64,000 nt of DNA, from the NCBI GenBank assembly GCA_965204655.1, contig OZ241998.1, positions 1,612,001-1,676,000 of the forward strand. Reading direction: 5' to 3'. The stretch comes from CATQHL01 sp965204655 (GTDB taxonomy: Bacteria; Actinomycetota; Acidimicrobiia; Acidimicrobiales; CATQHL01). How positions within the stretch are numbered: position 1 is the first letter of the stretch; each line of letters opens with the position of its first letter. Below the pieces are notes generated by a model. The model saw only the letters and a list, made by a program, of their open reading frames with translations. It was not told the origin of the DNA and searched no databases. Both the position numbers and the translations under genes were made by a program. Positions 25,801-33,232 of this stretch are shown one piece after another.

Positions 25801-26969
25801 GTATCCAGCCAGTCCGTTTCGGGGGGGCCGACGTTCGGATCGCGCCCGGGGCGCTGAGGCAGAGAGACGAGTTCACCCGAAGTGGTCAGCACCTCCGGCG
25901 GCCCCGCAGGGTCGCGAACCTCGGCTACTTCGGTGACCTGCCGACGGCCGCCCGGCTCTCTCGTCAGGTGAACCACGAAGTCGAGTGCGGAAGCTATCTG
26001 CTCGCGCAGTGCATCCAGCGGAAGGCCGCTGTCGGAGGTCATCGCCATGCTCTCAAGACGCCGCAGGGCGTCGGATGCGCCGTTTGCATGACAAGTAGAC
26101 ATGCACCCGTCGTGACCTGTGTTCATGGCCTGAAGCAGATCGAACGCCTCGGCGCTGCGCACCTCACCCAACAAAATTCGATCGGGACGCATCCTCAGGG
26201 CATTGCGCACTAAGTCTCTCACGGTCACCGGCGCCAGCCCTTCCACCACGCGCGGGCGCGCCTCTAGGCGCACGACATGATCTGAATGGAGGTCGAGTTC
26301 AGCTGCATCCTCAACGGTGACGATGCGGTCTCCCTGCGAAATCTCGCCTGCCAGCGTGTTCAGGAACGTGGTTTTTCCGGCACCGGTGCCGCCGCTGAGA
26401 AGAATGTTGGCCCGCGCACGCACCATCCACCTCAAGAGTTCCGCCGTGGAGCGGGAGGCGAAATCCGAGACCTCCATGCGACGCGCCTTGAAGCGGCGGA
26501 TGCTCAGGTACGGGCCGTCCACGGCGACCGGAGGCATCACCACGTTCACACGAGACCCGTCCGGCAGCCGAGCGTCCACCAGCGGAGAGGTGCGATCCGC
26601 CCGCAAGCCCAAAGGGGAGACGATCCGCTCTATGAGTTGGCGAAGCGTGGAATCGCCTATCTGGAGATCGATTCGCCTCAGAGACCCGTCCGATTCCACC
26701 CAGACTCCACCCGAGAAGCCGTTGACCATGATCTCGTTCACCGAAGGGTCTTCCAGCAGTGCCTCCAGCGGACCCAGTCCGCTCAGGCGCGCCAGAACCC
26801 TCCGGGTAAGTTCACGCTGCAGGTAAGGGCTGAGCAAGGGCGACCGCCTATTGACGATTTCCCTGACGCGTTCGGGGTCAGGCAGCGCACCCGGAGGCGA
26901 GGAATCCACGACCAACCGATGCAAGTCGTTCTCCTCGTGAGAGAGGAGGTCGCCGTTCAGTTCATCCAC
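25797..26969 (-). CDS. cpaF: Tad pilus assembly ATPase CpaF/TadA
   Basis: A 390-residue secretion ATPase that powers pilus assembly at the cytoplasmic face. Landmarks are Walker A GGTGAGKTT, an Asp box VEDAAELDL, a Walker B GEVRSAEAFDLLQAMNTGHD and the His box STCHANGASD. It overlaps tadZ upstream by 13 nt and tadB downstream by 4 nt in one operon with tadC and pilin genes. Confidence 0.92.
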   Translation of the reverse strand: MDELNGDLLSHEENDLHRLVVDSSPPGALPDPERVREIVNRRSPLLSPYLQRELTRRVLARLSGLGPLEALLEDPSVNEIMVNGFSGGVWVESDGSLRRIDLQIGDSTLRQLIERIVSPLGLRADRTSPLVDARLPDGSRVNVVMPPVAVDGPYLSIRRFKARRMEVSDFASRSTAELLRWMVRARANILLSGGTGAGKTTFLNTLAGEISQGDRIVTVEDAAELDLHSDHVVRLEARPRVVEGLAPVTVRDLVRNALRMRPDRILLGEVRSAEAFDLLQAMNTGHDGCMSTCHANGASDALRRLESMAMTSDSGLPLDALREQIASALDFVVHLTREPGGRRQVTEVAEVRDPAGPPEVLTTSGELVSLPQRPGRDPNVGPPETDWLDT

Positions 26970-27667
26970 GCCTTGATAACCGCCTTGCCCAAGCCGCTGG
27001 GCAAGCGCCCTGCCAAAATACCTGCATCAACGGCCCGGGCGACAGCAGGATCGACTTCCAGCCGCATCACCAGGGGCGCACCCACGACGTCCTCAACGTC
27101 TCCCGGTGTGAGGGCGCGTCCTGATTCAACCAGGAGCACGACTCCGCTGGGCTGCAGGGGCGCGCGGGCGGCCCGGCGCAGCGCCAGGAAGCATGACCGG
27201 GTAACTAGCCAAGACCGACTGGCCTGAGCCACGACGGCGCGCCGAACGTCGATGTCGTTCGGCTGACTCTTCTCGCTGCCGGGCGTTGGCGGATCGCCGC
27301 CGGGCCGCCACAGGCAGCCGCAGTCAATGACCGTCTTTCGATGCTCAGAGGAGAATTCCCGGGCCATTACTTCTGCCCGTTCGGGATGCCGCAGAGGGCC
27401 CATACCTCTAGGCAGAATCGAAAGCCCTTCAGCGGCTTCCTTCTCCAGAAGCCGCAAGGCGTCGATCCTCACCTCGCCGGAGGTGCTCAGCCACTCCGCT
27501 ACTCCTGGCGATGAGGGCTCTGGTATTCCCAGGACGGCCGGGGCGTCGCCGTCGAGGTCGACGAGCAGCGCCCCTGAATTACTCTCTGCCGCCGCTTGAC
27601 GCGCCAGCAGAGCCGCCGCCACCGACGTTCCCACTCCACCCTTGACCGACCAACATGCAATGCTCAT
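26957..27667 (-). CDS. TadZ/CpaE-like ParA family ATPase
   Basis: A 236-residue MinD/ParA-type protein with deviant Walker A SVKGGVGTSVAA at the N-terminus and a LLVDLDGDAP strand. TadZ proteins localise the Tad machine at the pole or membrane. A typical receiver-like N-domain is absent. It is first in the Tad operon, with a good ribosome site (GAAAGGAGTCGGG before ATG). Confidence 0.85.
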   Translation of the reverse strand: MSIACWSVKGGVGTSVAAALLARQAAAESNSGALLVDLDGDAPAVLGIPEPSSPGVAEWLSTSGEVRIDALRLLEKEAAEGLSILPRGMGPLRHPERAEVMAREFSSEHRKTVIDCGCLWRPGGDPPTPGSEKSQPNDIDVRRAVVAQASRSWLVTRSCFLALRRAARAPLQPSGVVLLVESGRALTPGDVEDVVGAPLVMRLEVDPAVARAVDAGILAGRLPSGLGKAVIKAWMN

Positions 27668-27862
27668 CCCGACTCCTTTCGATTTGGTTTCGATTGTTCG
27701 GGGGAAGGAACGGAGGGGAAACCAAGCCAGGAGGCACCCGCCTGCGACAGGGGGAATCAGGAGGATGAAGCGGACTTCAGGGGCTGAAGAGGACTCCAGC
27801 CAGGAAAAAACAAAGTGAACGCCGCCGACCGCGGACGGCGTCCAGATTAAAGAGGGGGAATC

Positions 27863-27907
27863 GACCCTAGTTTTAGAGCTTCAGCCTCAAAGGCTGAGCA
27901 AAGGGTC
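27863..27907 (-). promoter_or_regulatory. Folded intergenic element before the Tad operon
   Basis: An outer GACCCT/AGGGTC pair encloses TCAGCCT-CAA-AGGCTGA, giving a two-part hairpin in the 286-nt gap between the micro-gene stop (27954) and tadZ (27667). It could end transcription coming from the microgene or tRNA-Sec side, or act as a leader for the Tad operon. The rest of the gap holds a CGCCG/CGGCG stem near 27820-27840 and no open frame I would trust. Confidence 0.45.
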
Positions 27908-27953
27908 GGGTTGCGGGCGGGCGGCGGTCAGATCGGAAGTCGAACTTTGAAGT

Positions 27954-28028
27954 TCAGACTTCCCGAACCTTCTTAGCTACCCAAGCAATCAGGGCCGCTA
28001 CCAAAACGAACAGGAAAAACTTCCTCAC
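27954..28028 (-). CDS. 24-codon single-pass membrane microprotein
   Basis: The frame encodes about 24 residues: two basic residues, a hydrophobic helix (FFLFVLVAALIAWVA) and a basic-acidic tail. The GTG at 28028 is preceded exactly 7 nt upstream by a perfect TATAAT, and a TTGCAA hexamer lies 16 nt above that. The longer reading of the same frame (to 28187) would run through tRNA-Sec and is not credible. No Shine-Dalgarno is present. Function is unknown; small hydrophobic peptides of this size are often regulators or toxins, but that is speculation. Confidence 0.5.
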   Translation of the reverse strand: MRKFFLFVLVAALIAWVAKKVREV

Positions 28029-28035
28029 GAAACGA

Positions 28036-28063
28036 ATTATACGGCTCGGAGCATTTCTTGCAA
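28036..28063 (-). promoter_or_regulatory. Consensus promoter for the 24-codon microgene
   Basis: TTGCAA (28058-28063), a 16-nt spacer and TATAAT (28036-28041) make the best -35/-10 pair seen in the window, and 7 nt separate it from GTG. GCATT/AATGC (28051-28066) forms an inverted repeat around the -35 box, a possible operator. Confidence 0.65.
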
Positions 28064-28086
28064 TGCGGAATCTTTCGACTTTGCGG

Positions 28087-28179
28087 CGGAGGTGGACGGG
28101 AATCGAACCCGCCGGATGGGGATCGCCCATCCCACCCGCTTTGAAGGCGGGGGAGCCCACCAGGCGCTCGGACACCTCC
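28087..28179 (-). tRNA. selC: tRNA-Sec (anticodon TCA)
   Basis: A 93-nt tRNA with anticodon loop CTTCAAA (TCA, reads UGA), CCCGC/GCGGG anticodon stem, a very long variable arm (GGATGGG/CCCATCC) and TTCGATT T-loop, all typical of selenocysteine tRNA. The acceptor starts GGAGGTGT and ends CCACCTCC; the eighth pair is a T/C mismatch in my fold. No CCA is encoded. It serves SelA and SelB, encoded 8.7 kb away. Confidence 0.93.
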
Positions 28180-28235
28180 AGCGTCAACCCTACAACCCCT
28201 TCGCCCGCCGGCGAACGAGCCCCGTCTGGGGGACT

Positions 28236-29171
28236 TCAGACCGTGAGGAGTTCCCTAGCGCCCCTGTCGCAGGACGGATGACGCAGTTTTGACATGGCCC
28301 GGGCTTCGATCTGGCGGATGCGCTCCCGGGTGAGGTTGAAGTATTCCGCTACTTCCTCCAGAGTGCGCACCCCGCCTCTGTCTAGTCCGTATCGGTGCGT
28401 CAAAACCTCACGCTCCCGCTCGTTAAGGGGCGAGAGCAGCCGCTGAATCTCCTCAGGCAGCAACTTGTTGGCCGCCACCTCAAAAGGTGATTCAGCCGAA
28501 CGATCTTCGACTACATCGGCCAGGTTGGCGTCTCCGTCTTCCCTCAGCGGCTCGGACAGCGAACGCAGGTCGGAAGCGAAGCGCATGGCTTCAATCACCT
28601 TGTTCTCAGGCATGTTGATCTTCTCGGCCACCTCTTTGAGGGTTGGGCTGCGACCGAGATCGATTTCCAGACGGGCTCTAGCCTTCTGAACGCGGCTCAG
28701 AGTATCGCCTGCATGGACAGGCAGGCGAACAGTGCGTCCGGTGTTGGCTATCCCCCTTGTGATGGCTTGGCGGATCCACCAGGTGGCGTACGTGGAAAAC
28801 TTGAACCCTTTGCGCCAGTCGAACTTTTCTACGGCGTGAATGAGCCCAAGGTTCCCCTCTTGCACTAAGTCCAACAGAGGCAGACCGGAAGCCTGGTACT
28901 TCTTGGCAATCGACACCACAAGCCGAAGGTTGGACTGCACGAACTTCTTCTCGGCCTTCTCCCCCTTCGCTACCGAGCGCTCTAGTTCAGCGCGGCGCGC
29001 CTTGCTAATCGAGGGCTGCTTCCGCAGTTGCTCCTTGGCTTTCTTGCCCGATTCGATCTGCTTGGCCAGTTCCACCTCCCCTTCTTTGTTGAGGAGCGTG
29101 TGCTGGCCGATTTCAGACAGGTAACGCCGGACAAGGTCCTCGTCGTCGCGTTCTACCCGATCTCTGATCAT
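28236..29171 (-). CDS. Group 1/2 sigma-70 factor
   Basis: A 311-residue principal-type sigma factor, without an N-terminal 1.1 domain. Region 1.2 starts at LVRRYLSEIG, region 2 contains VEKFDWRKGFKFSTYATWWI, and region 4 contains LTHRYGLDRGG and LTRERIRQIEARAM. The ATG follows GGGAGGAAGGG. The short form suggests a SigA-like principal or a SigB-type group 2 paralog; sequence alone does not separate them. Confidence 0.93.
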   Translation of the reverse strand: MIRDRVERDDEDLVRRYLSEIGQHTLLNKEGEVELAKQIESGKKAKEQLRKQPSISKARRAELERSVAKGEKAEKKFVQSNLRLVVSIAKKYQASGLPLLDLVQEGNLGLIHAVEKFDWRKGFKFSTYATWWIRQAITRGIANTGRTVRLPVHAGDTLSRVQKARARLEIDLGRSPTLKEVAEKINMPENKVIEAMRFASDLRSLSEPLREDGDANLADVVEDRSAESPFEVAANKLLPEEIQRLLSPLNEREREVLTHRYGLDRGGVRTLEEVAEYFNLTRERIRQIEARAMSKLRHPSCDRGARELLTV

Positions 29172-29273
29172 TAACCCTTCCTCCCAATGGGTTTCCGGTC
29201 ATCATCCCGGAGGAACGGCCTCACCCGACGGAGGCCCCCTAGCGCGCTTACTTTACAGATTCGCCGCTCCGCT

Positions 29274-29843
29274 TCAACGCACATCCCCCCCGCCCGAAGG
29301 CTGATCAAGAACAGATCGACGCAGTCGTTCGGTCTCTGCGGCAACCAAGGAAGGGAATTCCGGATCGGTGGATTCCGCCAAAAGGCCAGCCATCAGTCCT
29401 TCTCCGGCCCCCTTGAAGTACCTCAGATCACGCCCGATGAGATCGGCGTGACGCAACTCCGGCCCTTCGGAAAGGGAGGAAAGCTCAGCCGAGAAATCGT
29501 TCAAAGACTCGACGAGCGCGGGTAGAAGCGCCTGGTTCAAGACCGCCAGACGCTCAAACGTAGAAGGGAGGCTGGAGATCCGTGTATCCGACCAATCCTT
29601 CCATGCAGGCGGGGGCGCGACACGATCAGCAGCGGTCAACGCCGGCGAGTCGGGCAGCATCACCTCCCAGATGAAGGCGTGTGCTTCTGCTTGGCGCCCC
29701 AGGACGTGAAAGTGCAGCCGCGCCCCGCGGGCGGGCTCATCGCACGCCCAGTCGGCGAGGACGGCTGCTAGACGGCGCTCCCACCATGCGTACTGCCCCA
29801 CGCGATCAGCCAAGTCCTCGATCAGGAAACCGGTAATGCTCAC
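29274..29843 (-). CDS. Ferritin-like uncharacterised protein
   Basis: A 189-residue helical protein whose GQYAWWERRL and FHVLGRQAEAHAFIWEVMLP segments resemble an actinobacterial ferritin-like family in which these positions carry metal-ligand Glu and His. It is coupled to nadE (GTGA overlap), so it could respond to NAD or redox state, but no function is established. Iron binding cannot be shown from the sequence. Confidence 0.55.
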   Translation of the reverse strand: MSITGFLIEDLADRVGQYAWWERRLAAVLADWACDEPARGARLHFHVLGRQAEAHAFIWEVMLPDSPALTAADRVAPPPAWKDWSDTRISSLPSTFERLAVLNQALLPALVESLNDFSAELSSLSEGPELRHADLIGRDLRYFKGAGEGLMAGLLAESTDPEFPSLVAAETERLRRSVLDQPSGGGDVR

Positions 29844-31561
29844 GATCTCCCCCTGACGCTGCGGTAACGGTTGGTGATGGGCATACGCCGATCCTTACCA
29901 AAGGCTTTTTCGGTCACGCGCAGGCAGGGCGGGCTCTGCCGCCGCTTGTGCTCAGCGGCATTGAGCAGGCGAGCCGCGCTGAAGACCAATTCGGCGTCAA
30001 GTCCTTCGGCAAGGAGTTCGGCAGGCGTCTTGTCGTCTTCCACCAAAGCCCTCACGACCGGATCAAGGACCGCATAAGGAGGAAGGCTCTGATCGTCACG
30101 CTGATCTTTCCGGAGTTCGGCAGTGGGAGGCTTAGTGAGTATCCGCTCCGGAATCGGGGGGTGGTCTGTCCCGGAGTTTCGGAAACGGGCAAGATCGTAG
30201 ACCTGCATTTTCCAGACATCCTTGATAACCGCCAGCGCTCCGGCTGTGTCGCCGTAGAGCGTGGAGTAGCCAACGGCGCTCTCTGTCTTGTTCCCAGTGG
30301 CCAGAACCAGCCAGCCGAACTTGTTTGACAGGGCCATTAGTAAGACAGCGCGTATCCGAGGCTGCAGATTCTCTTCGGCAAGGTCGTCGGACAGGTCGCC
30401 GAATTCCGGCTTTAACAACTCCAAGACGGCGGCATGAACAGGCTCAATAGGAATCACTCGAACCTCGGCCCCTAGATTCTCGCAGAGTTCTTCGGCGTCC
30501 TCCATGGAGTGCGGGGACGTGAAACGGGACGGCATAAGAACGCAGCAAACCTGCTCCGGCCCGAGGGCGTCGCAGGCGATTGCGGCGGTGAGGGCGGAAT
30601 CTACGCCGCCGGAGACGCCCAGGCAGACACGATCAAAACCGTTCTTGCTCACGTAGTCTCGAGTGCCCAGCACCAAGGCCGAATACACCTCGGAGGGGGA
30701 GGAAGAAACCGACCGGTGCTCGGGTGGGCGCCCGGGGGGGAGCGCCTCCGACCTAGGACCGCTCGACCTAGGACCGCTCACGCTCACCAGGTCGATCCCC
30801 GAATCCGGCTCCCTCGCACGCTCGGGGGCTTCAACGTCAACCACCAAAGTCTGCTCAGCGAAGGCCTCGGCGCGCGCCAAGCAGTCGCCGGAAGCATTGA
30901 ACAGCATCGAGTTGCCGTCAAAGATCAGTTCGTCCTGCCCGCCAATCAGGTTGACATAGGCGATCGGACAGCGTATTTCGGCTGCCCGCCGGCTAAGAAG
31001 TTCCATGCGTTCGGCGACTTTCCCCTGGGAGTACGGGGATGCGTTGAGATTAAGGATCATCTCCGCACCGGCTTCGGCCAGTTCGTTGACCGCTCCCCCG
31101 TCTATCCAGAGGTCCTCGCAGATGGAAACGCCCAGGTTCACACCGCCGATCCTGAACAGGGGGCCGGCTTCTCCAGGGCTGAAATACCGCCTCTCGTCAA
31201 ACACCCCGTAGTTCGGAAGTTGAGACTTCCGAACGAAGCCCGCCACGGCCCCCTCCGCACAGATGGCAGCTGCGTTGTAAACGACTCCTAGCCGTTCGCC
31301 GCCTAACGGCAGACCCACCACGGCAACGCATCCATCCGCAGCAGCAGCAGCCAACTTCTCCAGAGTGGCTCGGCAGTCCGCTAGAAAGCGCGGCTTGAGC
31401 AGTAGGTCTTCGGGCGGGTAGCCGCTGACGGCCAACTCGGGAAAAATCGCAACATCCGCCCCGGAGGCTTCGGCTTCCCGCAGTCCCGCAAGAATGCGCT
31501 CTAGATTGCTTTCAAGATCACCGACAACGAGATTGACCTGGCACAGCCCGATTCGCAGCAC
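29840..31561 (-). CDS. nadE: NAD+ synthase, glutamine-hydrolysing
   Basis: NadE makes NAD+ from deamido-NAD using glutamine. The N-terminal nitrilase-type amidase carries Glu in FPELAVSGYPPEDLL, Lys in FVRKSQLPNYGVFDERR and Cys in GVSICEDLW. The C-terminal synthetase has GVSGGVDSALT. Between the two lies a linker with a duplicated GPRS element. The GTG at 31561 follows TAGTTT by 7 nt and is preferred; a TTG lies 9 nt upstream. Confidence 0.95.
   Translation of the reverse strand: MLRIGLCQVNLVVGDLESNLERILAGLREAEASGADVAIFPELAVSGYPPEDLLLKPRFLADCRATLEKLAAAAADGCVAVVGLPLGGERLGVVYNAAAICAEGAVAGFVRKSQLPNYGVFDERRYFSPGEAGPLFRIGGVNLGVSICEDLWIDGGAVNELAEAGAEMILNLNASPYSQGKVAERMELLSRRAAEIRCPIAYVNLIGGQDELIFDGNSMLFNASGDCLARAEAFAEQTLVVDVEAPERAREPDSGIDLVSVSGPRSSGPRSEALPPGRPPEHRSVSSSPSEVYSALVLGTRDYVSKNGFDRVCLGVSGGVDSALTAAIACDALGPEQVCCVLMPSRFTSPHSMEDAEELCENLGAEVRVIPIEPVHAAVLELLKPEFGDLSDDLAEENLQPRIRAVLLMALSNKFGWLVLATGNKTESAVGYSTLYGDTAGALAVIKDVWKMQVYDLARFRNSGTDHPPIPERILTKPPTAELRKDQRDDQSLPPYAVLDPVVRALVEDDKTPAELLAEGLDAELVFSAARLLNAAEHKRRQSPPCLRVTEKAFGKDRRMPITNRYRSVRGRS
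30750..30779. repeat. 15-nt perfect tandem duplication in the nadE linker
   Basis: GACCTAGGACCGCTC occurs twice without a mismatch, in frame, giving a duplicated GPRSS/GPRSE segment between the amidase and synthetase domains. Confidence 0.85.
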
Positions 31562-31568
31562 GACACCC

Positions 31569-31574
31569 AAACTA
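31569..31574 (-). promoter_or_regulatory. Leaderless -10 hexamer of nadE
   Basis: TAGTTT is followed by 7 nt and the GTG at 31561. The upstream hairpin isolates this promoter from glnA. Confidence 0.55.
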
Positions 31575-31600
31575 GAGAAAGGATGCAGATCCCTGCGCCG

Positions 31601-31627
31601 GGTGCCGACGGCCTAGCCGTCGGCACC
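31601..31627 (-). terminator. Perfect 12-bp hairpin after glnA
   Basis: GGTGCCGACGGC and GCCGTCGGCACC pair without mismatch around a 3-nt CTA loop. It sits 39 nt past the glnA stop and upstream of nadE. No T-run follows, as is common in high-GC actinobacteria. Confidence 0.75.
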
Positions 31628-31665
31628 AGAGCGTGCTGTTGGGGTAAATCCGCCTGAACGTACGA

Positions 31666-33090
31666 TTAAACCGAGTAGTAGAGCTCGAATTCCATGGGGT
31701 GAGGACGCATGGCGACATCGAATATCTCGCCCCGCTTGAGCTCAATGAACGAATCCAGCACATGGGTGCTGAAGACGTCGCCCCGCTGCAGGAACTCGTG
31801 ATCGGCTTCTAAAGCGTCGAGGGACTCCCACAGGGCACCCGGCACTACATCTATGCCCTCTAGCTCCTCCGGGGAAAGGTCGTAAAGGTTGACGTCTAGG
31901 GGGTCGCCCGGATCAATCTCGTTCTCTATGCCGTCAAGACCTGCCATGAGCATGGCAGCAAACGCCAAGTAGGGGTTGGCCGAAGGATCCGGACAGCGGA
32001 ACTCAATTCGCTTTGCAACCGGGGTCATGGAGTACATCGGGATACGAATGGCCGCAGAACGGTTGCGCTGAGAGTAGGCAAGGTTCACCGGAGCTTCATA
32101 ACCGGGAACAAGCCTCTTGTAGGAGTTGATGGTGGGGGCACAGAAGGCGAGAACCGCCGGAGCGTGCTTTAACAACCCTCCGATGAAATGAAGCGCCATC
32201 TGAGACAGGCCGGCGTAGCCGTCTCCGTAGAACAGCGGATCGTCCCCATTCCAGAGGGATATGTGCGTATGCATTCCCGACCCATTGTCTTGGTAGACCG
32301 GCTTGGGCATGAAAGTGACCGTCTTCCCTGCCTTGGCAGCAACGTTCTTGCAGACGTACTTATATATCTGAGCCTTGTCTGCCATTCTCTTCAAGGAGTC
32401 GAAGCGCAAATCAATCTCGGACTGACCTCCGGTACCTACCTCGTGGTGGTGAAGTTCAATCTCTACGCCGCATTCCTCTAGGACTTTGGTCATCTGGGAA
32501 CGCAAGTCCTGACCCGAGTCACGCGGGGCGAGCGGCACGTAACCGCCCTTGTAGGGGATTTTGTGTCCGGTGTTGAGGGCGCCCTGGATGTCGGTCGACT
32601 CCAACGAAGCCCAAGGTGCCTCAACCGAAGCGATCTCGAAGTGAGCACTGCTGTGGGTGTTGCCGTAGACGACGCTGTCAAACAGGAAGAACTCAAGCTC
32701 AGGGCCGATGAAGCAAGTCTCGGCAATTCCGGTATTGAGCAGATGCTGCTCGGCTCTCCGGGCAACGACCGAAGGATCTTTGTCGTATTCCTCTTGGGTG
32801 ACCGGATCGCGCACGCTGGCGGAGAGGACCAGCGTCTTGTACTTGTAGAACGGGTCTATGAAGGCGTTCTCTGTGTCGGGAATGAGCAGCATGTCCGAGT
32901 CGTCAATGGGCTGAAACCCTTGGATGGACGACCCGTCAAAACCCAATCCATTGGCGAAGACGCTCTCGCTGAACTGCGAAACAGGAAACGTCATGTGCTG
33001 TTGCTGGCCCGGCACATCAGTGAAACGGACATCAATAAATTCGACTCCCTCATTGGCTGCGAGAGTCACTAAGTCAGCAGGCGTAGTCAT
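31666..33090 (-). CDS. glnA: Glutamine synthetase type I
   Basis: GS joins ammonia and glutamate. The 474-residue protein has the latch and metal-site patterns GPELEFFLFD, HHHEVGTGGQSEID, NGSGMHTHISLWN, and the adenylylation Tyr in NLYDLSPEE, so it is a GSI-beta form probably controlled by GlnE. The ATG at 33090 has GGAGG at a good spacing; a TTG 12 nt upstream is not needed. The gene stands alone with a hairpin terminator. Confidence 0.96.
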   Translation of the reverse strand: MTTPADLVTLAANEGVEFIDVRFTDVPGQQQHMTFPVSQFSESVFANGLGFDGSSIQGFQPIDDSDMLLIPDTENAFIDPFYKYKTLVLSASVRDPVTQEEYDKDPSVVARRAEQHLLNTGIAETCFIGPELEFFLFDSVVYGNTHSSAHFEIASVEAPWASLESTDIQGALNTGHKIPYKGGYVPLAPRDSGQDLRSQMTKVLEECGVEIELHHHEVGTGGQSEIDLRFDSLKRMADKAQIYKYVCKNVAAKAGKTVTFMPKPVYQDNGSGMHTHISLWNGDDPLFYGDGYAGLSQMALHFIGGLLKHAPAVLAFCAPTINSYKRLVPGYEAPVNLAYSQRNRSAAIRIPMYSMTPVAKRIEFRCPDPSANPYLAFAAMLMAGLDGIENEIDPGDPLDVNLYDLSPEELEGIDVVPGALWESLDALEADHEFLQRGDVFSTHVLDSFIELKRGEIFDVAMRPHPMEFELYYSV

Positions 33091-33232
33091 TAAAACCTCC
33101 AATTCATTAACAAGGACTACTTAAGACTGAGTGGGCATCCCCAGACTGCGAATCTGGAAATTTCCCCGGAGCAGTATAGCTAAGTCAAGAGAAACTACGC
33201 TTCCTGCGCTTCGACTCCCTCCGCTCCGGGGG

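Noticed and set aside
26286..27227. 313-codon open frame antisense to cpaF and tadZ
   Set aside because: High GC makes long antisense frames; no domain is recognised and the Tad genes on the other strand are certain.
27870..27880. GTTTTAGAGCT, like the start of a type II CRISPR repeat
   Set aside because: Only 11 nt match, there is no repeat array or cas gene, and the bases belong to a hairpin.
28029..28187. Longer version of the microgene frame
   Set aside because: It would translate through tRNA-Sec; the consensus promoter points to GTG at 28028.
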